Positions 56,567 through 64,000 of a DNA stretch of 64,000 bases are shown one piece after another. A program made the position numbers and the translations under genes. The stretch covers positions 124,001-188,000 of the forward strand of contig JALQPE010001740.1 of the NCBI GenBank assembly GCA_030407315.1, in the 5' to 3' direction. Under the pieces are notes generated by a model. That model was not told where the DNA came from and searched no databases. It was given only the letters and a program-made list of their open reading frames with translations. Source of the DNA: Asparagopsis taxiformis (Eukaryota > Rhodophyta > Florideophyceae > Bonnemaisoniales > Bonnemaisoniaceae). Position 1 is the stretch's first letter. Every line of letters begins with the position of its first letter.

Positions 56567-58969
56567 TTAAAATACTTGACCTGCATGTAATGATCTCAGA
56601 TAGTCGAGCTCTTCTCCAAACCGCTCAACGTTATCTGTAGGTTCAAGACACATGTTACCAGAGCATACATATGCCATTACTCGACCTCTTGTGTTCAAAA
56701 TAAGCCTTCTACTTTCGCTCAGATACTTTTGTAATCCATCCTCAGTACCTTGCGTTGGCACCCTCAGAAGTGCAACTGATCTCGGCAGTCCGCGAGACCA
56801 AAATTCTGACAGCATTCGTGATGCTTCTTCGTTATCCCCCATCACAACAACTTTCTTCGCTCCCTGGTTCGCAAGCGCCTCGATTGCAACCAGAAGCATA
56901 GGCATGGCAAGTGGTGAAGTGCTCAATACTTTGGAGAACGACTCGGCAACCTGCCTCGCCCTCTCCAGCAGTGAAGTGTCACCGAGTAGAGAGCCCATTC
57001 GAACGAGATTCAATGCAGCGATGCTGGAAGAAGACGGTTCCGCACCATCATAGTCTTCCTTTCTCCTCAGTAAAATGCTCTTATCTCCTTTCTTGGAAGT
57101 ACAATACCCACCATCCTCCCAAAATTCATTGTCCAGCGCATTTTGAAGTCTGCGAGCAAAAATGAGGTATTTGCTTTCTCCAGAAACTTCATAACAATCG
57201 ATAAATGCCTGAATCGCATTCGCATAATCCTCAGCAAACGCCTCCACACGACCTCGTCTTCCGCGGTAAGCGCGCGCTAAATAAACAGCGTCTGTCTTTC
57301 TTTCAATGCGTACAACCATGTGGTCCATGATGATGCTGGCTGCCCTCATCGCTGCGTCAATGTAATCTTGACGCTGAAGAGCAGCACCGGTCCTAGCAAA
57401 CGCTGAAATGGCCAACGCGTTCCAACACGTGATCGATAAGTCATCAGTGGCTGGGTGTGGTCTTCTCTCACGCTCTCTTGCTACAATTTTGAGAGAAGAT
57501 TGCAGACTTTCTTCCACCTGCTCTTCAGAGAGTCCAACCTCTGCTGCAATTTCTCGGATCGAAGATGAGATCCGCAATATATTTAGTCCAGATAGTCCGG
57601 AGAGCTCCGCTTCAGCAACAGCGGAAGACGTAATGTTTCCAAGCGCTTCGATTCCAAAGCGCATGTTAAAAATTGTTCGCGCCGGTTCACCGAGCATTAA
57701 CATTATTTCAAAGGAGCTGAAGGTGTAATAGGCACCTTCCATTGACTCCTGACTCAGATCAAACTGCGATTCAGAATCTGCGTGCAGTGCACTGTAGAAC
57801 GCTCCCGTTCGCGGATCTCGCATTTCCGCTAGAACGAAATCAAGAGTTTCGCATGTAATGTGCTTGAAGTATTCATCTTTCGTGATGAGGTATGCACTGA
57901 AGTAGCTGAGCGCCAATTGAACCTGATCGGAGAGCAATTTCTCAAAGTGCGGAATGTGCCACGCTGCATCCAACGCGTAACGGAAGAAGCCGCCCCCTAC
58001 ATGATCATGGATACCGCCGGCGGCCATTTTGCGCAAACTATCCAGAACCATGTCTAGAGACTCTGTACGTAAGCGATTGTCCTGCTCGCCGGACAAATGC
58101 ATGCTCATGAGAAACTCGAACACGGAAGGGCGTGGAAACTTTGGCGCTGATCCGAAGCCACCGTGTATTGAATCGAAGCAGGCGTCGGCGGCATTGAAGG
58201 CTTTTAGTAGGGTGTGCGGACCGAGTTTCACAGTTGGATCATGTGAACTTCGGGCAAAGAGATCACGCAGAGCGGAGATAACCTTGTCTCCGTCTGCTTC
58301 GACCTGTGTTCTGCTGTGCTCCCAACGCTCGGAAATGGACTCCACGGCCTTGCGGAGACGGTCCTCCGGAAGATAAGTTGTGCCGACGAATGGCACGAGG
58401 TCTGGTGTTAGGAAGCAAGTGAGGGGCCAACCGGAACGACCAGTGACAGCCTGGACGAATGAATTGTACACAGTATCTACGTCTGGGCGCTCCTCTCGGT
58501 CGACTTTGATGCATATGAAGCGTTCGTTGAGCATGCGTGCGAGGGAGGGGTCGTTGAAATGGTCGGACATTACCTTGCACATGTGGCAACTAAGAAAGCC
58601 TGAGGAGAGGAGGATGGGCTTATTGGAGGCGCGGGCAGCGTTGAAAGCATCTTCACCCCATGGATACCAGCGCACGGCATCGTAGGCAGACTCGACAAGA
58701 TAGCGACTCGTTTCAGAGATGAGATGATTTGGCTTGGGGGCTAGCTCGAAAGTGTGTTTCTTATTTGGGGTTGATGAGAGAGTGCCATACGCAGGTTTGC
58801 TGTTGTTTGAGTCAATTGCAGCTGCAAGGAAGAGTGGCCGACGCGGCTGCGCGTTTGCGAACGGTTTGGAAACGGAGGATAATGAGTTGAGAGAGGTGCA
58901 GAAGGCTGTTGGAGTCATGGTAATTGATGACATAGGTCGGCGGGAAGGAACAGTGGGTGCGAGTGACAA
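56567..58969 (-). CDS. YyaL/SPATA20 family protein (thioredoxin-like plus glycosidase-like domains)
   Basis: 800 residues. Transit-like N-terminus (1-55), then the DUF255 thioredoxin-like domain with AYDAVRWYPWGEDAFNAA, SCHMCKVM (CxxC with Met where most homologues have Trp) and VDREERPDVDTVY, then an (alpha/alpha)6-barrel-like region to the end containing ITCWNALAISAFA. The biochemical role of the family is not established. Length is close to the bacterial and animal homologues plus the N-terminal extension. Plastid or mitochondrial location is inferred. Confidence 0.88.
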   Translation of the reverse strand: MSLAPTVPSRRPMSSITMTPTAFCTSLNSLSSVSKPFANAQPRRPLFLAAAIDSNNSKPAYGTLSSTPNKKHTFELAPKPNHLISETSRYLVESAYDAVRWYPWGEDAFNAARASNKPILLSSGFLSCHMCKVMSDHFNDPSLARMLNERFICIKVDREERPDVDTVYNSFVQAVTGRSGWPLTCFLTPDLVPFVGTTYLPEDRLRKAVESISERWEHSRTQVEADGDKVISALRDLFARSSHDPTVKLGPHTLLKAFNAADACFDSIHGGFGSAPKFPRPSVFEFLMSMHLSGEQDNRLRTESLDMVLDSLRKMAAGGIHDHVGGGFFRYALDAAWHIPHFEKLLSDQVQLALSYFSAYLITKDEYFKHITCETLDFVLAEMRDPRTGAFYSALHADSESQFDLSQESMEGAYYTFSSFEIMLMLGEPARTIFNMRFGIEALGNITSSAVAEAELSGLSGLNILRISSSIREIAAEVGLSEEQVEESLQSSLKIVARERERRPHPATDDLSITCWNALAISAFARTGAALQRQDYIDAAMRAASIIMDHMVVRIERKTDAVYLARAYRGRRGRVEAFAEDYANAIQAFIDCYEVSGESKYLIFARRLQNALDNEFWEDGGYCTSKKGDKSILLRRKEDYDGAEPSSSSIAALNLVRMGSLLGDTSLLERARQVAESFSKVLSTSPLAMPMLLVAIEALANQGAKKVVVMGDNEEASRMLSEFWSRGLPRSVALLRVPTQGTEDGLQKYLSESRRLILNTRGRVMAYVCSGNMCLEPTDNVERFGEELDYLRSLHAGQVF

Positions 58970-59372
58970 CGGAGTGATGGTTTCAAAGAGTCCAGAGTGA
59001 ACCGAAAGCAGCGGAATGAATTCAACCCAGGGCCTGCATAGGGCGGACCTACTTTGAATGGAACGAAATGAAGTTGCTACGTCCTTGATTCGGGCTAACG
59101 TGAGCCAATGGGCATTTGCAGTGAACTGGATTTTTCAGGATTTTTTGGATGGATAAGCCCTTGCAACGGCGCGATGCAACGCATCGTTGCACGGCATTGT
59201 TCTCAGCGAGATTAAGTGATGAGGAACCGTTGTCCCACATACTTCACTCATTCCGTCCTCCATATTTGCCCAATAGTTTCGCACCACCTGGCGCTCTATC
59301 CGCCTCTGCTAGGCCTGTCTCTGGCTGTACGGGGATTTTGAATCTGCAAATTTTGACCCCGTGCGCAGCCGT
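58970..59372. other. intergenic, no gene seen
   Basis: About 400 bases ahead of the tRNA gene, no secure frame. Confidence 0.35.
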
Positions 59373-59445
59373 GGACCCGTGGCCTAATGGATAAGGCGAT
59401 AGGCTTCTAACCTATAGATTGCGGGTTCGAGTCCCGCCGGGTTCG
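59373..59445 (+). tRNA. tRNA-Arg (anticodon TCT)
   Basis: 73 nt without intron and without encoded CCA. Acceptor GGACCCG pairs with CGGGTTC (one G:T), D-stem GCCT/AGGC, anticodon stem ATAGG/CCTAT with loop CTTCTAA giving TCT at 59406-59408, T-stem GCGGG/CCCGC with loop TTCGAGT, discriminator G. The A box TGGCCTAATGG (59380-59390) and B box GGTTCGAGTCC (59424-59434) fit the Pol III consensus. Confidence 0.95.
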
Positions 59446-59446
59446 A

Positions 59447-59451
59447 TTTTT
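59447..59451 (+). terminator. Pol III T-run terminator of tRNA-Arg
   Basis: TTTTT one base after the tRNA discriminator. Confidence 0.7.
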
Positions 59452-59802
59452 GAACGTCTTGAGCTGCATCAGCAATTTTATACGTTAGTTGCTAAACTGG
59501 ACCACCAGCAATGCAACGGTCTCTAATGTGCGGCGCTGAAATGTCGCAAGCTTCAAGGGACATCTCTACAACAATCAAAACGAAATTTTCTTGTTTTCAC
59601 GAAAAGCGTTGCGGAACCTGAACTGAACCTCATATTTGCTGAGACTCATGTTGTAGGCCCCTTTCAGCGTGAAAACATCCCTAAGCGGAGCATATCCAGT
59701 GCAAAGCAAGCCAACCTTGAGAGACCAACGCTTCCTTGTACTTGTTTTTGTAATTACGTTCTAGTTTGTTGGTGCAACGTCCACGTCTCCATCCTTGAAC
59801 CG
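59452..59802. other. intergenic, no gene seen
   Basis: About 350 bases between the tRNA and the DnaJ gene. Confidence 0.35.
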
Positions 59803-60933
59803 ATGGACAGTAATCGAGATGACGCAGAGCGTTGCCTCCATCTCGCCCAAGACGCGCTAGCAGCCAACAATTTCACCAAGGCCCGTCGTCTTCTCGAAAA
59901 GTCTCAGCGAATGTACCCACTCCCCGAGCTGCAAGCCGCTCTTTCTGCTAAAATTTCAGCCGCAAGCAGCTCAGCATCGGCGTCCAGCCCATCCAGCGCA
60001 CAGCCGTCCGATGATCCGCCGCAGCCCGCGCCGCAAGAAGAGCCCGAACCGGCCAAGGAGCCCACACGGGACATGACCGCTGCCGTCGATGCCGTGTGGA
60101 AAATCCGCAACAAGTCACACTACGAAGTTCTCGGTGTCGCCAAAGATGCCGATGAAAATGCAATTAAGAAGGCATATCGCCGTCTAGCGCTCAAATTGCA
60201 TCCCGATCGTAACTGCGCCCCGGACGCCGATGAGGCGTTCAAACGTGTCAGTCAAGCTTTTGTCACCCTGTCGGACAGCGAGCGTCGCAAGCACTATGAC
60301 ACATTTGGAACCGATGATGTCGCGCAGCTGCCGAGGCGTAGTGCGTCTTGTCGTAGTCGAAGAACTGCTAACGCAAACTTTGAGCCGTTTTTCGCCATGC
60401 ACCACGACTTGAATGCAGACGAATTGTTCGAGTTTTTGTTCAAGACGGCGGCGGCTAATAATCAACCGAATCGTCGGCGCGCCGAGCCTGTGCCTGAGGA
60501 CACTGAATCTTTCTGGGAGAGGTTGAAGCCTATGCTGCTCATGTTTTTTGTACTCTTGCTTGCGATTATTCTTTCCAAGGAGGCTGATAGCTCGCCTTTC
60601 TCGTTGCACAGAACAGCATATCACACCGTCGAGCGGGCCACACAGAGCGATATTTCTTATTTTATTCCAGAGAATCTAGACTTGTCGTCTGCTCGAATGC
60701 GTCGGAGGTTAGATGAGGCTGTTGATCGGACAGCGTTGGATGATTATTCAGGCAAATGTGCGCGAGAAAGAGAACATGCGGCATACCTGTTGGCACAGTC
60801 CAGGCGATGGTTGATGCGCGAGAGTGTGCGCAAGCAGTTCCGTAGAAAGTATGACGCTTTTCAACAACCGTGGTGTGCACGAGCCAGCCGCCTTTACGAT
60901 CGACTTGACCGACGCAATCATCGCCGCATGTGA
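59803..60933 (+). CDS. DNAJB12/B14-like ER membrane J-protein
   Basis: 376 residues. The N-terminal [20 protein letters not shown] and LEKSQRMYP segment is the DNAJB12-type TPR-like start. The J domain is at about 105-170 with HPD at 133-135, one membrane helix at about 243-262 ([15 protein letters not shown]), and a DUF1977-like lumenal C-domain ([20 protein letters not shown]). It recruits Hsp70 to the ER membrane in quality control of membrane proteins (by homology). Confidence 0.92.
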   Translation: MDSNRDDAERCLHLAQDALAANNFTKARRLLEKSQRMYPLPELQAALSAKISAASSSASASSPSSAQPSDDPPQPAPQEEPEPAKEPTRDMTAAVDAVWKIRNKSHYEVLGVAKDADENAIKKAYRRLALKLHPDRNCAPDADEAFKRVSQAFVTLSDSERRKHYDTFGTDDVAQLPRRSASCRSRRTANANFEPFFAMHHDLNADELFEFLFKTAAANNQPNRRRAEPVPEDTESFWERLKPMLLMFFVLLLAIILSKEADSSPFSLHRTAYHTVERATQSDISYFIPENLDLSSARMRRRLDEAVDRTALDDYSGKCAREREHAAYLLAQSRRWLMRESVRKQFRRKYDAFQQPWCARASRLYDRLDRRNHRRM

Positions 60934-60993
60934 TGTGTAATTAGAATAGCATGGATGGATAAAGATATGTATATAAAAGTGGAGACGGGCCTG

Positions 60994-61563
60994 TTAAGAA
61001 AAATCTTGTGCTAACTCTATCCATGTTTCACTACCGTGGTTGATTGCGCTTTCGCCCAGCGATTCAAACCCGAGAGACTTATAGAACGGTACAAAGGTAG
61101 GCTTGGACAGGAGCAATACTCGCTCAATACGTGTTGTATCTCGAATTTTCTGCAAGTAGGCGCTCAACATGGCGCGCCCATATCCCTTTCCTCTCTCTAG
61201 TTGCTCGATGACCACGCTATGAATACAGAGAACTGTGCCTTGCGGTACGTGGTTTTTCATCATTTCATGCGTCATTCTTCGAGTGCCTGCGGCAGCAGCG
61301 GTGCCAATAACAAAGCCGATAAAGTCGGAACGACCATTACGAAATGCGATGTAGCACAACTCTGATGCTGTCATTATTCGAAACTCAAGAGCCAGAGCAG
61401 AGGCAGCTTCATCAGAAGGATAACTTTCTGTCTCCAGCTTGATGACGCGGTTAAGGTCGATGATTTCAATGCGTTGCAGAGAGATATCCTCTGGCGTGTT
61501 GTTAACTTTGACAGTCATTTTGTGATCGATGGGTGGATCAGAGAGAGGTTTGTTGGTAAGCAC
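60994..61563 (-). CDS. AANAT-like GNAT acetyltransferase
   Basis: 189 residues. GNAT fold with LETESYPSDEAAS (the arylalkylamine N-acetyltransferase start motif), TLCIHSVVI type core (VLCIHSVVI), the acetyl-CoA loop ERGKGYGRAML and PFYKSLGFESLGES. These motifs match the non-vertebrate AANAT (serotonin N-acetyltransferase) branch better than generic GNATs. The real substrate could be another amine. Short possible N-terminal extension before Met16. Confidence 0.8.
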   Translation of the reverse strand: MLTNKPLSDPPIDHKMTVKVNNTPEDISLQRIEIIDLNRVIKLETESYPSDEAASALALEFRIMTASELCYIAFRNGRSDFIGFVIGTAAAAGTRRMTHEMMKNHVPQGTVLCIHSVVIEQLERGKGYGRAMLSAYLQKIRDTTRIERVLLLSKPTFVPFYKSLGFESLGESAINHGSETWIELAQDFS

Positions 61564-61788
61564 AGCGCAGTGAAGCTTTATAAGCGAGATTGAAACGTTC
61601 GCAGATGACAGGGGGTAGAAACGCTTGATGACGCGAGTGTCGAGCGTCGGGTGGAATCGTCAAGTTGTTCTGACAGCCAGAGTTGTAAGCTGTGGAATTG
61701 TTGAGTGCAGAAAAAATCAGCGTGACATACTTTCATTCGATACTGTGCTGCTGTAAAGCAATGCATACGTCAGAGGCAATCATACGCT
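61564..61788. other. divergent promoter region
   Basis: Short spacer between the AANAT-like and ctpA genes. Confidence 0.3.
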
Positions 61789-63213
61789 GTGCCTATCTCA
61801 AAGTCGTTACCCACTTTCGTCCAATCTCGTTTTTCACAGATCGCCATCCCCGCCCGTTCTCCCGTTCGCCACAACTGCACCTCCCCAATTCAAATGTCAC
61901 CATCCAAAACCCTCCCCTCCTTCATCCCGACCTGTGCCATAGCCCAACCGGCCCGCAATCTAGCCGCAACAACTGCGCTTTCCGCCCTTTTATTCTCCAC
62001 GCCATTGTGTGCGCCCGCGGCGACCCTTCCGCCACCGCCCTCCCAGCTGGCCGAGCACGCGCTTGCCGACGAGGTCTGGTCCATCATCAACAAGTACTAT
62101 GCCGACAGCACGTTCAACTCGACAGACTGGGGTCGGCAGCGCGACATTCTCGCGGATGCCAATCTGCCCAATCGTAGTGCGACATACGCGGCCATGAAAA
62201 AGTCCATCTCCAATTTGCATGATCGCTACACGCGCATGCTCACGCCGTCCGAGATGGAGTCGCTGCGGAAATTCGACGTCTCGGGTGTCGGCCTTTTGCT
62301 CACCAATTCCCCGGACGGCGCGCTCGTCGTCGCGACACAACCCGCATCCGACACAGCCGCAGGCCGCGCTGGCGTGCGTCGTGGCGAGCAGCTCTCCAGC
62401 GTGGACGGCGTTTCTATCGAGGGTCGTGGCGGCTTCGAGGTGGCCGAAATGATGCAGGGTGCGGATGGCGAGGAAATGACACTCGAATTTGTCGGACGTG
62501 ACCAGCCCGTGCGTTTAATTAGACGTGTGCAGGGTGAAACGTCGCCCGTGTCAAACGTGCAACTGAAAAGGGATGAACAGGGAGTTATGGGGTATGTGAG
62601 ATTGCGAGAATTCAGTGCGGCTGGGCGCGATGCTGTTAGAGATGCACTGAAACAAGTGATAAGTGACGGCGCGGATTGGATTGTGGTCGATCTTCGTGGA
62701 AATGGGGGCGGTATATTTGAAGGTGCCTTGGAAATAGCGGGTCTTTTTGAAGGGGATGGCGTCCCAGTCGCAAGAGTATCTAGTCGTGCCGAAGGTGAGG
62801 AAGTGTTCAGATCTAGAGTTGTTGGTGGTGGTGGCAGTGTCGTTCCAAAGGATATGCCGGTCGTGCTTCTGGTGGACTCATTATCAGCAAGCTCAAGTGA
62901 GGTGCTTGCTAGTGGACTGCGTGATTCGTGTCGTGCTATAATTGCCGGCGAACACACGTTTGGAAAGGGGCTTATTCAAGGCGTTATGGGATTGTCAGAT
63001 GGAGGAGGAGTTGTTGTCACGGTTGGGCAATATCGTACGCCTGGAGGTGATGTCATTCAGGATGTCGGAATAGAACCTCAGATTAAGTTGAAGGTTACAG
63101 GTGTCAGGAAAATTTTGAGAGGTTTCGGTATAGAAAAGCTTAGTGACGTCGAGCTGGATGTCAAACAAGTGCGCAGTAGTTTGGCCACATGTGAGGCAAA
63201 GCTGGGAGAATGA
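61789..63213 (+). CDS. ctpA: CtpA carboxyl-terminal processing protease (thylakoid lumen)
   Basis: 474 residues. Bipartite targeting: a basic transit region (1-57) then a hydrophobic stretch (about 58-72) ending APAA, as for lumenal proteins. A PDZ domain at about 160-235 (DVSGVGLLLTN to LEFVGRD) is followed by the S41 protease domain with DLRGNGGG, the active Ser in SLSASSSEVL (S368 by spacing) and the active Lys in TFGKGL (K393). It trims the D1 C-terminus so that the manganese cluster can assemble (known family role). Confidence 0.92.
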   Translation: MPISKSLPTFVQSRFSQIAIPARSPVRHNCTSPIQMSPSKTLPSFIPTCAIAQPARNLAATTALSALLFSTPLCAPAATLPPPPSQLAEHALADEVWSIINKYYADSTFNSTDWGRQRDILADANLPNRSATYAAMKKSISNLHDRYTRMLTPSEMESLRKFDVSGVGLLLTNSPDGALVVATQPASDTAAGRAGVRRGEQLSSVDGVSIEGRGGFEVAEMMQGADGEEMTLEFVGRDQPVRLIRRVQGETSPVSNVQLKRDEQGVMGYVRLREFSAAGRDAVRDALKQVISDGADWIVVDLRGNGGGIFEGALEIAGLFEGDGVPVARVSSRAEGEEVFRSRVVGGGGSVVPKDMPVVLLVDSLSASSSEVLASGLRDSCRAIIAGEHTFGKGLIQGVMGLSDGGGVVVTVGQYRTPGGDVIQDVGIEPQIKLKVTGVRKILRGFGIEKLSDVELDVKQVRSSLATCEAKLGE

Positions 63214-64000
63214 GGTTAGTGAACACACTTGCCGATCGCGTGTTAAATTATTGCCCTCGTGATATTCAAGTCTGGTTGGTTTGTGTACGTAACTGCGTCC
63301 TATACCTGAACTAATTTAATGCAGTATTGCCAATGTCCTCTTGATGCAAAACAAGAAACTGTAAACAAACGCTTTTCATAGAAGAGATGTACACCTGAAA
63401 AAACATCTCCGTCCACGTCAACCAATAATTGGGACTTCAATATCCGCATGTGAAGTTGTCCACGTAAACCATGAGAGGTGGTCCCGATGTTAAACGGTAT
63501 CGAAAGCGGCCAGTCGCTTGGCCTGCGCAAAAGTGGTAAGGCTGACAACGCATGATGTAAGCTTCCAACCAATAATGATGGAATGTCATCATGTATCTCG
63601 ACAGAAATGGAACGAGAGGTGTCATGGTTGAACATGAGTCGGGGAAGGAGGTCGATTTTGCACAATAGCTGCATTGAATGAAGACTACGGAACCCTAGAT
63701 TCTGCAGTTTTACCTCAACAAGTTAATTCGGCTTTCGTCATGACAGCGTTTGAAGCTGCTGTGTTTTTGACAGCTTGATTCATGCTTTCATACAGCTCGT
63801 ATAAAAACGAATCGATATGAAATCGCTCAAGCTGTGTGTATCTCTGCGGAAAATACTCTTATGCTTCCCATGATATCGAAAAAACGGCAACTGTCAAGCT
63901 TTGTCCAGGAATAAATATCGCCACTATTGAGGGCGCCTACTCCGTAAGCAATTCGACTTATGAATCGACTGTCGGCCGTATGAACGCAAAAGTTGCTTTC
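63214..64000. other. end of window, no secure gene
   Basis: About 790 bases. A minus-strand frame at 63300-63674 (124 codons) contains a plausible conserved-looking stretch (VEIHDDIPSLLVGSLHHA, LRGQLHMRILKSQLLVDVDG) followed by a possible splice donor (GTGTAC). It may be one exon of a gene continuing elsewhere, but I cannot identify it. Confidence 0.3.

Noticed and set aside
62226..62957. 243-codon minus-strand frame antisense to ctpA
   Set aside because: Ser/Pro/Thr-rich mirror of a GC-biased coding region; ctpA motifs are unambiguous.
1..64000. CRISPR array or bacterial operon
   Set aside because: No regularly spaced repeats; histones, spliceosomal introns and gene structure are eukaryotic.

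Overview
This looks like nuclear DNA of a photosynthetic eukaryote, most likely a red alga of the florideophyte type (inference; no marker here fixes the species). Typical nuclear genes (histones H2A and H2B, MLH1, LSM1, PEX19, ADAT3, PWP1, BCCIP) lie beside nuclear genes for plastid proteins of cyanobacterial ancestry (TatA, CtpA, MiaB, IspF, an ORANGE-like zinc-finger protein, a CA1P-phosphatase-like enzyme). Genes are compact and mostly intron-free. The four introns I could place are 68-98 nt, GT..AG, and interrupt only LYRM1, an RCK-type kinase and the ORANGE-like gene.

Layout. 1-8.7 kb: MLH1 (cut by the window start), a multi-pass membrane protein, a mitochondrial-type coiled-coil protein, LYRM1, LSM1, and a divergent ADAT3/PWP1 pair. 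9-24.5 kb: a HIRRGD glycosyltransferase, a PpiC-MiaB fusion, TatA, a divergent H2A/H2B pair whose two genes both end in the same kind of 3' hairpin, an RCK-like kinase divergent from a dynein-intermediate-chain-like WD protein, a large plastid radical-SAM protein, and BCCIP. 24.8-42 kb: five related RING-H2 genes spread through a partly gene-poor stretch, together with inositol-dehydrogenase-like, ORANGE-like, PEX19 and spermidine synthase genes. 42-50 kb: a fused IspF-HisE gene, a small proline-rich ORF, a GST, a CA1P-phosphatase-like protein, an IGPS-like protein lacking several catalytic residues, and a PAM2/Smr protein. 50.6-54.7 kb: a full-length PIF/Harbinger DNA transposon with terminal inverted repeats, a 3-bp target duplication, a transposase with one catalytic Asp replaced by Asn, and a SAP-like second protein. 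55-64 kb: a CDF zinc transporter, a YyaL/SPATA20 protein, tRNA-Arg(UCU), a DNAJB12-like ER cochaperone, an AANAT-like acetyltransferase and CtpA.

Function. A large share of the genes serve the plastid: isoprenoid precursors (IspF), histidine (HisE), protein export (TatA), D1 maturation (CtpA), tRNA thiolation (MiaB). The rest is general housekeeping. Neighbouring genes are often divergent pairs sharing short promoters (ADAT3/PWP1, H2A/H2B, kinase/WD protein, radical SAM/BCCIP) or tightly convergent pairs (MiaB/TatA, ORANGE-like/PEX19).

The most unusual items are the IspF-HisE fusion, the PpiC-MiaB fusion, the paired histone 3' hairpins, the RING-H2 cluster and the Harbinger element with its altered transposase.
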